A DNA stretch of 64,000 nt from Candidatus Vicinibacter affinis. GTDB taxonomy: Bacteria; Bacteroidota; Bacteroidia; Chitinophagales; Saprospiraceae. Positions 34,840-44,807 of this stretch are shown in pieces; the first letter of the stretch is position 1, and every line of letters begins with the position of its first letter. The notes beneath the pieces were generated by a model. That model searched no databases, was not told where the DNA came from, and saw only the letters and a program-made list of their open reading frames with translations. Both the position numbers and the translations under genes were made by a program. Location of the stretch: assembly GCA_016714365.1 (NCBI GenBank), contig JADJNH010000007.1:1-64000 (forward strand), read 5' to 3'.

Positions 34840-34976
34840 TTTTATTTTTTTTTACTTCCCTATTACCACACTTCATTTTAGCATTCAAGTTGATCCAAAT
34901 TTTATTTTACTTTTTAAAGCTTAAATCAACTATTATTTTTAGTTTCGTCCAACAAACCATCTAAAACCATCTTAAC

Positions 34977-37799
34977 GTGAAAAATTTAAGTCTGATTTTT
35001 ATCCTGTTTACTTTTTGTTCAGGGATTCAAAGTATTGCCCAAACGCTCGTGATTAAAGGGAAGGTCACCGATAAAAACACCGGCGAACCGTTGGCGGGTG
35101 TCAATGTAATCATTTGGTCAACCACCAAGGGTACCGTGACAGATCCTGATGGTTTGTACAGCATTTCTGCTCCATCCAATGGTAAAATTGAATTCGCCTA
35201 TCTGAGCTATGCCAGTCAGATTGTAAACATTGAAGGCAGGAGTACCATAGACATTCAAATGGTCTCTACCAATTCAGAGTTGGATCAGGTGGTGGTAGTC
35301 GGATCCCGCAGACCGGGAAGAATCCTCATGGAATCTACTACTCCCATTGATGTGGTCAATGTAAAACAATCCATCAACACCACGGCACGGATGGATCTGA
35401 CTTCTATGTTGAACTATGCAGCTCCCTCCATCAATTACAACAAACAATCAGGATCTGATGGTGCCGATCACATTGACCTGGCTACTTTGCGAGGACTTGG
35501 CCCCGACCAATCGCTCGTACTCGTGAACGGCAAACGAAGACATCAGACTGCATTTGTATCCGTGTTCGGCACGAGAGGCCGGGGAAACTCAGGTACTGAT
35601 TTAAATGCCTTTCCTGCAGCTGCACTGGACCGGGTAGAAATTCTTCGCGACGGTGCTTCCGCACAATATGGTTCTGATGCCATTGCCGGTGTGATGAATC
35701 TGATACTGAAAAAAAGTGTTGGAGAACTTACTGCCAACATCGCCTATTCCGGTTACTATGACAAAAAATTCAATCCTGCATTTGAACCTGATTTGAATCA
35801 ATATGTGTACGAGAATAAATTAGACGGCAACACCATTTCCGCTGATTTAAATTATGGAATTAAATTAGGCAAGCAAGGTGGTTTTGCAAATTTTACCCTG
35901 AACTATCTTTCCCTGGATAAGACCTATCGTCAATCCTTGGATCAAAATTTTGATGCTGAATATGGTTTACCGGTGAATGTTGTCAGAAGGGCACACGGCG
36001 ATGGATCCTTAAATTCTACCGGTGCTTTTGTGAATGCCGAACTGCCTGTAACCGATGAATTAAAACTGTATGCGTTTGGTGGATTCAATAATAAATCTTC
36101 CGAAGCTTATGCCTTCAGTCGAAATTTTTCAGGAAAGCCCAATCGCTTTATCACGAATACTTCCGGACAACTGGTAGACATTCCTGGAATCATTAAAAAA
36201 TCTGGAGACACCAATACGGCCACTGCGGACTCTTATTTTAATCCCATCATTGCAACGGATGTGCAAGATTTTTCTGCTGCCGTAGGAATTCGCAGAGAAA
36301 ATCCGGATGGATGGAACTGGGATCTAAGTAACGTAACCGGTCAAAATAATTTTCATTTTTATGGAGAAAAAACGGTGAACGCTTCACTTGGTGACGTCAA
36401 TAAAAATCATTTTGACGATGGTGGATTTAAATTTTTGCAAAACACCACCAATCTGAATTTCAATCGTGAGTTTTCAGGATTTTTAGAAGGCATTGGATTT
36501 GCAGCAGGGGCTGAACTTAGGTTGGAACAATATGAATTATACGCTGGAGAAGAAGCTTCTTATAAAAATTACGATCCCAACAAAACAGTGATCACCGGAG
36601 GTGGCGACACCGTTTTTGTCGCCGGTGGATCTCAGGGTTTTCCGGGTTATCAGCCTTCTGATGAAGTCAATGCACAACGCGTGGCTGCAGCTGCCTACGC
36701 AGATGCAGAATTAGACGTTACCAAAGATTTCTTGGTCAGTGCAGCAGTGAGACTTGAAAACTACAATGACTTTGGGTTTACACATAATTACAAATTAGCC
36801 TCCAGATATTTAATCAATAATAAATTAAACATCAGGGGTTCGCTCTCTACAGGATTTAGAGCACCATCCCTTCAGCAAATTAATTTTTCCTCCACATTTA
36901 CTACCGTGCAGGGAGGAAACATCTCCGAAGTAAAAATTGCTCCGAATGACAACAGCATCACCAAAGCAGCAGGAATACCGGAACTCAAACAAGAAGAATC
37001 TGTAAACGCCAGTCTGGGTTTTGCATGGAAAGCAATGCCGCAATTAAGTATCAGCTGTGATTTATATTGGGTCAACATTAAAGATCGTGTGGTACTTTCC
37101 GGTCAATTCGATGCATCCGACAATACCCTTGATCCCGCATTCACCGCTGAATTAAATCGCCTGCGCGTTGGTCTGGCACAATTCTTTGCGAATGCTGTAA
37201 ACACGACCAACAAAGGAATAGACCTGGTTTTCGATTACAACCGAAAATTTGGTGTCAACAGAATTAGATTATTGGCAATGGGTAATATTCAGGAAATGAC
37301 CATTGACAAAATAAATGTACCGGAAAAATTAAATGATACCGAATCTCATCGCAAACAATTCCTCAGTGACAGAGAGCAAGCGTTTATTCTCGCTTCTGCA
37401 CCTCCTGTAAAACTTGGTTTTAATCTGGAATACGGTTATAAAAAATTAGGCATTGGAACCAGACTCACTTATTTTGGAAAAATTAAAATTCTAGGCTACG
37501 GAGAAGATGGTCTGGGTATAGCACCTCAGGTACCCAATGACGACAATACCGGTTACCTTCCTGATGAATACATCTACAATTCAAAGTGGGTCACAGATAT
37601 TTATGCTTCCTGCCAAATCACAAAAAATCTGAACATCAATGTAGGGGTCGATAATTTATTGAATATCCATCCGGATCTGGGTGCTGTAAAAGGCGCCAAA
37701 TGGTGGGCATTCAACAATGAGACAGGAGGTCCATGGGACGCTGTACAGATGGGTGGCAATGGTATGAGAATGTTTGCTAGATTGGGATTTGTTTTTTAA
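34977..37799 (+). CDS. TonB-dependent outer-membrane receptor
   Basis: The 940-residue protein starts at a GTG (34977) with a signal peptide (LIFILFTFCSGIQSIAQ). An N-terminal carboxypeptidase D regulatory-like domain (KGKVTDKNTGEPLAGVNVII, about 25-105) is followed by a plug domain (DQVVVVGSRRPGR, LRGLGPDQSLVLVNGKRRH, VEILRDGASAQYGSDAIAGV) and a 22-strand-type beta-barrel ending RMFARLGFVF with a terminal phenylalanine. It imports a ligand across the outer membrane using TonB. No SusD partner or chelate-type gene is adjacent, so it is a stand-alone receptor whose ligand cannot be assigned. Confidence 0.92.
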   Translation: MKNLSLIFILFTFCSGIQSIAQTLVIKGKVTDKNTGEPLAGVNVIIWSTTKGTVTDPDGLYSISAPSNGKIEFAYLSYASQIVNIEGRSTIDIQMVSTNSELDQVVVVGSRRPGRILMESTTPIDVVNVKQSINTTARMDLTSMLNYAAPSINYNKQSGSDGADHIDLATLRGLGPDQSLVLVNGKRRHQTAFVSVFGTRGRGNSGTDLNAFPAAALDRVEILRDGASAQYGSDAIAGVMNLILKKSVGELTANIAYSGYYDKKFNPAFEPDLNQYVYENKLDGNTISADLNYGIKLGKQGGFANFTLNYLSLDKTYRQSLDQNFDAEYGLPVNVVRRAHGDGSLNSTGAFVNAELPVTDELKLYAFGGFNNKSSEAYAFSRNFSGKPNRFITNTSGQLVDIPGIIKKSGDTNTATADSYFNPIIATDVQDFSAAVGIRRENPDGWNWDLSNVTGQNNFHFYGEKTVNASLGDVNKNHFDDGGFKFLQNTTNLNFNREFSGFLEGIGFAAGAELRLEQYELYAGEEASYKNYDPNKTVITGGGDTVFVAGGSQGFPGYQPSDEVNAQRVAAAAYADAELDVTKDFLVSAAVRLENYNDFGFTHNYKLASRYLINNKLNIRGSLSTGFRAPSLQQINFSSTFTTVQGGNISEVKIAPNDNSITKAAGIPELKQEESVNASLGFAWKAMPQLSISCDLYWVNIKDRVVLSGQFDASDNTLDPAFTAELNRLRVGLAQFFANAVNTTNKGIDLVFDYNRKFGVNRIRLLAMGNIQEMTIDKINVPEKLNDTESHRKQFLSDREQAFILASAPPVKLGFNLEYGYKKLGIGTRLTYFGKIKILGYGEDGLGIAPQVPNDDNTGYLPDEYIYNSKWVTDIYASCQITKNLNINVGVDNLLNIHPDLGAVKGAKWWAFNNETGGPWDAVQMGGNGMRMFARLGFVF

Positions 37800-37872
37800 T
37801 TTGTGCATGGATGATTTTTTTAGCTATTCATACAATTAGCTATTCAAGATTTATTATTTTTAAAAACAATCT

Positions 37873-37910
37873 CCATTGGTGTTAAGAAGTGAACTTCTTA
37901 ACACCAATGG
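37873..37910. promoter_or_regulatory. Perfect 38-bp palindrome after the TonB receptor
   Basis: CCATTGGTGTTAAGAAGT (37873-37890) and its exact reverse complement (37893-37910) are separated by only GA. It lies about 75 bp after the receptor stop codon. There is no T run directly after it, so it may be an mRNA-stabilising stem or a bidirectional terminator. The rest of 37800-38282 holds no gene I recognise. Confidence 0.7.
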
Positions 37911-38118
37911 AATTTCAGCCAAAAAAAAAATTACCAAATGGAAAGGGGTAATTACCTATTCATCCCATCTTTTAATCCAGAACAAACTGAAATCGCCTAT
38001 TTTCCTTCCAATTGCAGACCTTGAAATCACCTACTCAGAAACCAAATTAGAGAAATATTGAAAGTTGTGATTAGGAATGAAGTCATCTTGATAAAAGGGT
38101 AATGTCCGATTGGTATGA

Positions 38119-38148
38119 TGTGCAAATACAAAATTCCATATTTGCACA
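38119..38148. promoter_or_regulatory. Inverted repeat upstream of acs
   Basis: TGTGCAAATA (38119-38128) and TATTTGCACA (38139-38148) form a perfect 10-bp inverted repeat with a 10-bp spacer, 134 bp before the acs start codon. The shape fits an operator for a dimeric regulator. The regulator is unknown. Confidence 0.45.
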
Positions 38149-38282
38149 AAACGACTTAAGTGCAATTATAAATAACTTTAAGACCTTTTAGCAAGTGGAA
38201 AATGAAGTGCTTCAAAATCACCAACTGATGCAATACACACTGCATTCTTGAAGAAATTTTTAGTTTTACGATATAAAAACGA

Positions 38283-40199
38283 ATGATGTCATTTCCATCC
38301 CAAATCCAGAGTCCCGAAGAATACAAATCAGCCTATCAGAAAAGTGTCTCCGATCCGGAAGGTTTTTGGGCTGACGTCGCGGCCCATTTCTTTTGGCACA
38401 AAAAATGGGACTCTGTTCTGGAATGGAATTTCACCGAACCAAAAATAAATTGGTTTAATGGTGCGCGACTCAACATTACCAAAAACTGTCTCGACCGCCA
38501 TCTCAGCAATCTGGGTAACAAACCGGCCATCATTTGGGAGCCCAATGACCCTGATGAACATTATCGCGTCCTCACTTATCGCGATCTTCACCAAAAGGTC
38601 GTACAATTTAGCAACGTATTAAAAAACAATGGCATCACCAAAGGAGACCGCGTTTGTGTGTACATGGGAATGATCCCCGAACTGGCCATTGCAATTTTGG
38701 CTTGTGCACGAATTGGTGCCATCCACTCGGTTATATTTGGTGGTTTCAGCGCTCAAAGCATTTCCGATCGCCTGGAGGACGCTGGCGCCACTTGTATCAT
38801 TACTTGTGACGGAGCCTACCGTGGAAGCAAAGACATCCCATTAAAATCAGTTATAGACGATGCGTTGATTGGAAATCATACGGTAAGAAAAGTAATCGTA
38901 TGCACCAGAACCCGCACCCCGGTGAGCATGATCAAAGGACGCGATGTATGGTGGGAAGACGAAATTAAAAAAGTTGAAACACAAGGCAATCCTGATTGTC
39001 CGGCAGAAGAAATGGATGCCAATGACGAGTTATTCATATTATACACTTCAGGTTCTACCGGCAAACCAAAAGGGGTCGTGCATGCATGCGGGGGATACAT
39101 GGTCTGGGCTTATTATACTTTCATCAATGTTTTCCAGTACAAACCCGGTGAAGTGCATTTTTGTACGGCAGATATTGGGTGGATTACCGGACATAGCTAT
39201 ATCGTATATGGTCCATTGAGTGCAGGAGCCACCACGCTGATGTTTGAAGGAGTCCCTACCTGGCCTGATGCCGGGAGATTCTGGGAAATCGTAGACAAAC
39301 ATCGGGTGAACATTTTGTACACGGCTCCCACTGCCATCAGAAGTTTGATGGGATATGGGATCACCCCATTTGAAGGCAAGCAACTTACTTCTCTGAGGGT
39401 ACTGGGAACCGTTGGAGAACCGATCAACGAAGAGGCCTGGCATTGGTATGATCAGCAGGTGGGCAAAGGCAGGTGCCCCATAGTAGACACCTGGTGGCAA
39501 ACAGAGACGGGTGGAATTATGATCTCAAACCTTGCGGACATAACCCCTGCAAAACCTTCTTTTGCAACACTACCTCTTCCCGGTGTCCAACCCATCTTGG
39601 TGGACGATCAGGGAAACGAAATTCATGGAAACAAAGTAAGCGGAAATCTGTGCATCAAATTTCCATGGCCGGGTATGCTACGCACCACATACGGCGATCA
39701 CAATCGCTGCAGGTTAAATTATTTTTCTACATACCGTGAACTGTATTTCACCGGAGACGGATGCATGCGCGACGATTTGGGAAATTATCGGATTACTGGG
39801 CGGGTAGATGATGTGTTGAATGTAAGCGGACACCGACTCGGCACTGCCGAAATTGAAAACGCACTCAACATGCATCTGGGAGTGGTGGAAAGTGCGGTGG
39901 TAGGATTTCCTCACGACATCAAGGGACAGGGAATCTATGCGTTTGTGTATTACAACGGTCATTTTGAAAATGAACAACTCACGCGTCAGGATATTTTACA
40001 AACCGTCAACCGCATCATAGGCGCCATTGCGCGTCCTGATAAAATACAATTCGTTCCCTCACTTCCCAAAACCAGAAGTGGGAAAATCATGCGGAGAATA
40101 CTCAGAAAAATCGCAGAAGGAGAACTCGAACAATTGGGCGACACTTCTACCTTATTGGATCCGGGAGTTGTTCAGGAAATTATTCAGGGTAGATTGTAA
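38283..40199 (+). CDS. acs: Acetate-CoA ligase (acetyl-CoA synthetase)
   Basis: The 638-residue protein matches acetyl-CoA synthetase along its length. It has the Acs N-terminal domain (SPEEYKSAYQKSVSDPEGFW), the AMP-binding P-loop ILYTSGSTGKPKGVVHA, the VDTWWQTETGG motif and C-terminal PKTRSGKIMRRILRKIAEGE with the acetyl-regulated lysine (K601). It activates acetate to acetyl-CoA through acetyl-AMP in the cytoplasm. Start is the first of two adjacent ATG codons. Length is typical (about 640-650). An inverted repeat lies about 134 bp upstream. The gene appears monocistronic. Confidence 0.95.
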   Translation: MMSFPSQIQSPEEYKSAYQKSVSDPEGFWADVAAHFFWHKKWDSVLEWNFTEPKINWFNGARLNITKNCLDRHLSNLGNKPAIIWEPNDPDEHYRVLTYRDLHQKVVQFSNVLKNNGITKGDRVCVYMGMIPELAIAILACARIGAIHSVIFGGFSAQSISDRLEDAGATCIITCDGAYRGSKDIPLKSVIDDALIGNHTVRKVIVCTRTRTPVSMIKGRDVWWEDEIKKVETQGNPDCPAEEMDANDELFILYTSGSTGKPKGVVHACGGYMVWAYYTFINVFQYKPGEVHFCTADIGWITGHSYIVYGPLSAGATTLMFEGVPTWPDAGRFWEIVDKHRVNILYTAPTAIRSLMGYGITPFEGKQLTSLRVLGTVGEPINEEAWHWYDQQVGKGRCPIVDTWWQTETGGIMISNLADITPAKPSFATLPLPGVQPILVDDQGNEIHGNKVSGNLCIKFPWPGMLRTTYGDHNRCRLNYFSTYRELYFTGDGCMRDDLGNYRITGRVDDVLNVSGHRLGTAEIENALNMHLGVVESAVVGFPHDIKGQGIYAFVYYNGHFENEQLTRQDILQTVNRIIGAIARPDKIQFVPSLPKTRSGKIMRRILRKIAEGELEQLGDTSTLLDPGVVQEIIQGRL

Positions 40200-40665
40200 T
40201 AAACCATAAGTTCCATAGCCTTAAATGATTTATATTGCCATTCAAAATAATGCGAAAACCTACATAAATTATGTGCAGCAAATGCTTGAAGCCAGTACCA
40301 ACGAAATGTAAGTGATAACGGAGTCCAGCTCTCAAAAAACTACACAAATCTCTCTACATGTCTTGACAAAAATGGACTTATTCAAAAAATTAGACAGATC
40401 AAATTAGGCTGCTAAACATGAACTTTTTCATAAAAATCTTCTATTGGTGATTTTCCATTCAACCCATATTATGCATTATGGTTTCGTTATTAAAGGCAAA
40501 AGATCTATAAAAACAAACGCTCCCATGAATGAATGGTCTTTGATTATCATCAAAGTAATGACCGAAAGTTCATCAAGTTAACCATATTTTAATTTTCAAC
40601 TAAATTTGGATATCAGTGATAAGATTAATTAGGTGAATGATTAATTTTACCCAAAATACCAACTA
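40200..40665. other. Intergenic region, possible transposase remnant
   Basis: No intact gene is visible. At about 40311-40400 on the plus strand one frame reads SDNGVQLSKNYTNLSTCLDK, which loosely resembles the conserved SDxGxQY...Y block of IS3-type integrase cores, and stops soon after. The evidence is weak. Confidence 0.25.
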
Positions 40666-41154
40666 TTGAATATTAATAAATTCCTAGAACTGGTCAAAAG
40701 CAAAAAGAAGCAACACCAGCAAGTCTTTAAAAAGTTAAAAGGTACTGACACAAAAGTACTTGACCGAAATTTTCATCAAGCACATCAGGAAGTATTCACA
40801 GAATTCAATTGTCTCGAGTGTGCCAACTGTTGTAAAACAACAAGTCCAAGACTTTATCCTATAGATATTGAAAGAATGGCACATGCATTACAAATGAGGC
40901 CATCAGAATTGATGGACAAGTATATTGTAATTGATGAAGATCAGGATTACGTTTTTCATTCATCTCCTTGTCCTTTTTTGGAACAAGACAATACTTGCAG
41001 AATTTATGATTTCCGACCTAAAGCGTGTCGGGAGTATCCACACACTGACAGAAAGAATATGACTCAAATTCTTGATCTCACATATAAGAATATTGCTGTC
41101 TGTCCCGCAGTGTTCATAATGATAGAAAGAATTAAGGATAAAATGAAATTGTAA
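40666..41154 (+). CDS. YkgJ-family cysteine-cluster protein
   Basis: The 162-residue protein carries the YkgJ (PF03692) cysteine pattern: CLECANCC near residues 49-56 and CPFLEQDNTCRIYDFRPKAC near residues 105-124. These residues probably bind a zinc or iron-sulfur centre. The start codon is a TTG at 40666; the next in-frame ATG falls within the conserved domain. The function of the family is not established. It stands alone, with unassigned spacers on both sides. Confidence 0.85.
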   Translation: MNINKFLELVKSKKKQHQQVFKKLKGTDTKVLDRNFHQAHQEVFTEFNCLECANCCKTTSPRLYPIDIERMAHALQMRPSELMDKYIVIDEDQDYVFHSSPCPFLEQDNTCRIYDFRPKACREYPHTDRKNMTQILDLTYKNIAVCPAVFIMIERIKDKMKL

Positions 41155-41555
41155 TACGATTTTTTTCTATTTCTCAACTACGTCTTGGCAGATTCAATTT
41201 ATATTTTAACTTTGAAAAATTTTTTGCCATTTGGCATTATCGTTGTATTTCATTTTAAAGCCATGGATACACCGCAACGTATATGCAAGCTACACCAAAC
41301 ATGGGTTAAAACTGATCACGAAAATTTCAGGCATTTATTAAATCATTCCCTTTCTTAAAAGATCGATTTTTATCGAAGCTGGTTATCCCTTTTACTACTA
41401 ACAATGAATGTGATCTATAATTTATGAATACCAGTCTATCTTAAATTAATCCTAAAATTATATGCTCACTCATAAAATGATACTTTCTCTTTTGGTGTGA
41501 AATGCCCATTTAAATAAATAATGTAACAATCCTTCTATCGTAAAATTTTACATTC
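41155..41555. other. Intergenic region, nothing recognised
   Basis: About 400 bp of AT-rich sequence between convergent genes. I found no clear hairpin, repeat copy or gene fragment. Confidence 0.4.
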
Positions 41556-43742
41556 CTAAAAATTCAATAGACCAAATTCTTTCAGTTGTTGAATTTTGTC
41601 ATTGAACCAAAATAATTCAAAATCAGGAAACTGATCGATCAGTTTGGATTTTAGATCGGCATAGGTTTTTAACTCCTCACAATTTTTCAATGCAATCTGC
41701 TCCAATGCAAATAACAAACATTTGCCTTCTTCAGGATTCAATTCAATTGTTAAAGCACTTTGCTTGTTGTGAAAGTAAAATGATTGCAACTCAATTTTTT
41801 TACCTTTTATTATTTTATTTATGGCGGAAATCTCCGGGCTTTTTCCTAGCCACACCCATTTGGCGTGCGGCCTGATTACAAGCGGCTCTTCCTGCGCTAA
41901 ACATTTGAGAATAAAATCATCGTCAACAGTCGTGCGCGGAATTTTAAAATTAAACCATTCCTGCAATGGAAATTCATATCCAATTCCATGCATGTAGTTG
42001 TACAGCGATTTTTTAAGTCCATAACTGAATTTATCATGATCAATATTGGTCTTATCGCTGAACTGAATATCGTTGTTGGCAAAAGTAATTTCATGCTTCT
42101 CCGTAACCAATCCATAGGCCTCCGGATCCTGCCCAACTGGACTGTGTGCAGTTAGGGCAAACTGATGCCAGAAACCCGAGCGGATCACTTCTGTTTGAAA
42201 AAGTTGTCTCACCATCTCAAGACTGTCCACCGTCTCCTGAACGGTCTGCGTAGGAAATCCATACATAAGATATGCATGTACCATAATGCCTGCCGAAGTA
42301 AGATTTCCGGCGACTTTGGCAACCTGCTCTACAGTGACACCTTTTTGAATCAGCTGGAGCAATCTGTCTGATGCAACTTCCAGACCTCCCGATACAGCCA
42401 TGCATCCGGATGCATTCAACAACAAACACAAATCAGGGGTAAAGCTTTTTTCAAATCTGATGTTGGTCCACCAACTCACGACCAAATCCCTTCGCAAAAT
42501 TTCCAGTGCAAGCTCCCGCATCAATGCCGGCGGTGCTGCCTCATCCACGAAATGAAATCCCCTTGTACCTGTAGCAGCAATCAGTTCTTCCATGCGGTCT
42601 ACCAATAATTTTGCCGCTATGGGTTCATAGAGTTTGATGTAATCTAAAGTAATATCACAGAAGGTACATTTACCCCAATAGCAACCATGCGCCATGGTAA
42701 GTTTATTCCACCGACCATCGCTCCACAAACTGTGCATGGGGTTTGCGATTTCGATGACAGAAACATACCGGTTAAGTGGCAAGTCATTGTAATCCGGTGT
42801 TCCAAGTTCACTTTGATGATAATCCTTGCATACAGGATTGTCAAAGTAGCGGACCATTCCATCTGACTTTAAAAATGTTCTTTTGAGTTCGCTGAGCCCC
42901 TGTGTTCCACTTATAAATCCTAATAAATTTTCCAATGGCCGTTCGCCATCATCCAGACAAATAAAATCAAAATAATCAAATACACGGACATCCGACAATT
43001 CTCTCAACTCGGTATTTACAAACCCACCTCCCATCGAAGTTTTGATGTGAGGAAAATGTTTTTTAACAAATTGAGCACAACGGAAAGCCGCATAAAGATT
43101 ACCGGGAAAAGGTACCGAAATGCAAATTAATGCAGGCTTCACTTCTTCGAGTCTGTCGGCAAGTATGCGAAGACTGATCTTGTCAAAATAGCAAAGGCTT
43201 GATTGCAGACTTTGGTGTAGCTCTTCAAAACTATTAGCCGACCTGCCCAGTCGTTCTGCGTAACGGCTAAAACCAAAATGCTCATCCACACATTCTTTGA
43301 TAAAATCAGAAAGGTCTTCGAGATATAAAGTTGCCAGATGCTTTGCTTTGTCCTGAATGCCCATTCCACCAAAAGCCCATTCCAGATCAACAACTTCGTC
43401 AAATCTTGATGCCTCTGGAAGGTAATTGCCCTGCGCAAGCAGTTGTGCCAGCGTCGGATTTTTTCCTTGCAGAAATTCAATGACAGGATCAATGGTTTTC
43501 ACATACTCATCCCACAAATTGTACATTCTCTTTGCATTGGGAGACCATTCAGGAATGCATTCCACCGGCTTCAATTGCTGCAATCCGTTTTTTGAAAAAA
43601 CATCCAAAATCACTTCTATTCCCAAATCCATCTGAAAGGAAGCAATTCCCTTTGTGTTCAGAAATCCTTTCAGGTAGGACGTGGCCGGATACGGAGTATT
43701 CAGTTGTGTAAATGGAGGAGTAAGTAGAAAAATGCTTTTCAA
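41556..43742 (-). CDS. B12-binding-type radical SAM protein
   Basis: The 728-residue protein has an N-terminal region (IFLLTPPFTQLNTPYPATSY, LKPALICISVPFPGN-like motifs to about residue 260) characteristic of cobalamin-binding radical SAM proteins. The iron-sulfur motif is GCYWGKCTFCD, with C354, C359 and C362 (spacing CX4CX2C), followed by DEAAP and GGLEVASDRLLQLIQKG, features of the TIM barrel. The C-terminal 150 residues are of unknown type. The reaction cannot be inferred: members methylate, rearrange or cyclise diverse substrates. The gene is monocistronic, and no biosynthetic partners are adjacent. Confidence 0.85.
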   Translation of the reverse strand: MKSIFLLTPPFTQLNTPYPATSYLKGFLNTKGIASFQMDLGIEVILDVFSKNGLQQLKPVECIPEWSPNAKRMYNLWDEYVKTIDPVIEFLQGKNPTLAQLLAQGNYLPEASRFDEVVDLEWAFGGMGIQDKAKHLATLYLEDLSDFIKECVDEHFGFSRYAERLGRSANSFEELHQSLQSSLCYFDKISLRILADRLEEVKPALICISVPFPGNLYAAFRCAQFVKKHFPHIKTSMGGGFVNTELRELSDVRVFDYFDFICLDDGERPLENLLGFISGTQGLSELKRTFLKSDGMVRYFDNPVCKDYHQSELGTPDYNDLPLNRYVSVIEIANPMHSLWSDGRWNKLTMAHGCYWGKCTFCDITLDYIKLYEPIAAKLLVDRMEELIAATGTRGFHFVDEAAPPALMRELALEILRRDLVVSWWTNIRFEKSFTPDLCLLLNASGCMAVSGGLEVASDRLLQLIQKGVTVEQVAKVAGNLTSAGIMVHAYLMYGFPTQTVQETVDSLEMVRQLFQTEVIRSGFWHQFALTAHSPVGQDPEAYGLVTEKHEITFANNDIQFSDKTNIDHDKFSYGLKKSLYNYMHGIGYEFPLQEWFNFKIPRTTVDDDFILKCLAQEEPLVIRPHAKWVWLGKSPEISAINKIIKGKKIELQSFYFHNKQSALTIELNPEEGKCLLFALEQIALKNCEELKTYADLKSKLIDQFPDFELFWFNDKIQQLKEFGLLNF

Positions 43743-43847
43743 AAAAATCTAATTTCACAAAAGTACATGTAAAATCTGTTTGGCTCCTGTAAAGATTCCA
43801 ACATTGTTAGTATTACTTATGTGTGTGGTCTTTTTCGCCGATTGAAT

Positions 43848-44498
43848 TCAACCGGCTCTTTCTTTTTTCAACAGGAGATAAGAATACACCACCGGAACAA
43901 TTACCATGACGCTCACCAGGACAAAGAAAATAATAAATACCAATTTGCTGTCCTGCAACAATAAACTAAGGAACACAATCAAAATGCCCCCTGCCATCCA
44001 AACCTTACTGGCGAGACGATGTGTGAGCTTCCATACAGACTCACTTTCCAAAGTCCAGGGAGTACGAATACCTACAAAATAATTTGGTCTGACAGTCTGC
44101 ATATAATTACCCAATCCTGCAAACAATGCACCCATAAGAACCAATAAAATATTGGCATTCTCCATTCCCCCTTCCTTAGCAGCATTCAATATAACTACGT
44201 TCAAAGCAGCCATAAAAACAGCTATCAGCAACCTTATGCTAAAGAAATTATCGCCCATTTCCTGAATCTTCTTCTTGGGATCAATGGCGGGAATGATCAA
44301 CATCAGAAAATAAATTCCAAGACCCAATATAGCTGGCAAATAAAGCAGCGTGCTCCTGGAAGACCAACCATCCGCCGTGCCCTCGATATTAAAGTGAGTA
44401 GCCACCCTTTCAGGCAATTGCTGCCAAATGAATGCAAGATAAATATAGGGCAGTAATGAAATTAAGATCAGTAAAATTTCTTTGGTCAGCTTATTCAT
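43848..44498 (-). CDS. SdpI-family membrane protein
   Basis: The 216-residue protein has about six hydrophobic segments and the DUF1648/SdpI motif (LPERVATHFNIEGTADGWSS) and the second motif NYFVGIRTPWTLESESVW. In Bacillus subtilis, SdpI gives immunity to the SdpC killing peptide and sequesters the repressor SdpR. Here the SdpR-like gene lies 4 bp upstream in the same operon, so the sensor-repressor pair is conserved, but no SdpC, SdpA or SdpB homologue was seen in the window. Confidence 0.88.
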   Translation of the reverse strand: MNKLTKEILLILISLLPYIYLAFIWQQLPERVATHFNIEGTADGWSSRSTLLYLPAILGLGIYFLMLIIPAIDPKKKIQEMGDNFFSIRLLIAVFMAALNVVILNAAKEGGMENANILLVLMGALFAGLGNYMQTVRPNYFVGIRTPWTLESESVWKLTHRLASKVWMAGGILIVFLSLLLQDSKLVFIIFFVLVSVMVIVPVVYSYLLLKKERAG

Positions 44499-44502
44499 AA
44501 AT

Positions 44503-44757
44503 CTATTTTTTCAGTGATAGAATATAATCCAGCAAATCGTCTACCATGGTCGTATTGATGGAGTAAAAGACATATTGCCCTTGCTTGACCGTGGTCACCA
44601 ATCCCGCCCTCTTCAGCTTATCCAGATGATGTGAAATACTGGGTGCGGTCATGTCAAACTTGGCAGCAATATCCCCTGCTGTCAAATCCCGCTTGCGCAA
44701 CAACTTCAGGATATCCCTCCGTGTCGGATCATTCAACGCCTTAAAGACATCGTTCAT
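44503..44757 (-). CDS. SdpR-family ArsR-type transcriptional repressor
   Basis: The 84-residue protein is a complete winged-helix ArsR-type regulator (MNDVFKALNDPTRRDILKLL, LTAGDIAAKFDMTAPSISHH, LDKLKRAGLV). It is the typical size and sequence of SdpR autorepressors and is coupled to the SdpI gene with a 4-bp gap. It probably represses its own operon through an inverted repeat 31-50 bp upstream of its start, and release probably depends on SdpI. Confidence 0.9.
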   Translation of the reverse strand: MNDVFKALNDPTRRDILKLLRKRDLTAGDIAAKFDMTAPSISHHLDKLKRAGLVTTVKQGQYVFYSINTTMVDDLLDYILSLKK

Positions 44758-44787
44758 AAACAGAGGCTACTAAATTAATAATTATAC

Positions 44788-44807
44788 AATTAGACAAATA
44801 TCTAATT
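44788..44807. promoter_or_regulatory. Candidate SdpR operator
   Basis: AATTAGA (44788-44794) and TCTAATT (44801-44807) form an exact 7-bp inverted repeat with a 6-bp spacer. A further TCTAATT half-site follows at 44809-44815. The site sits in the promoter region of the sdpR-like operon, as expected for an autorepressor. Binding is inference. Confidence 0.55.
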
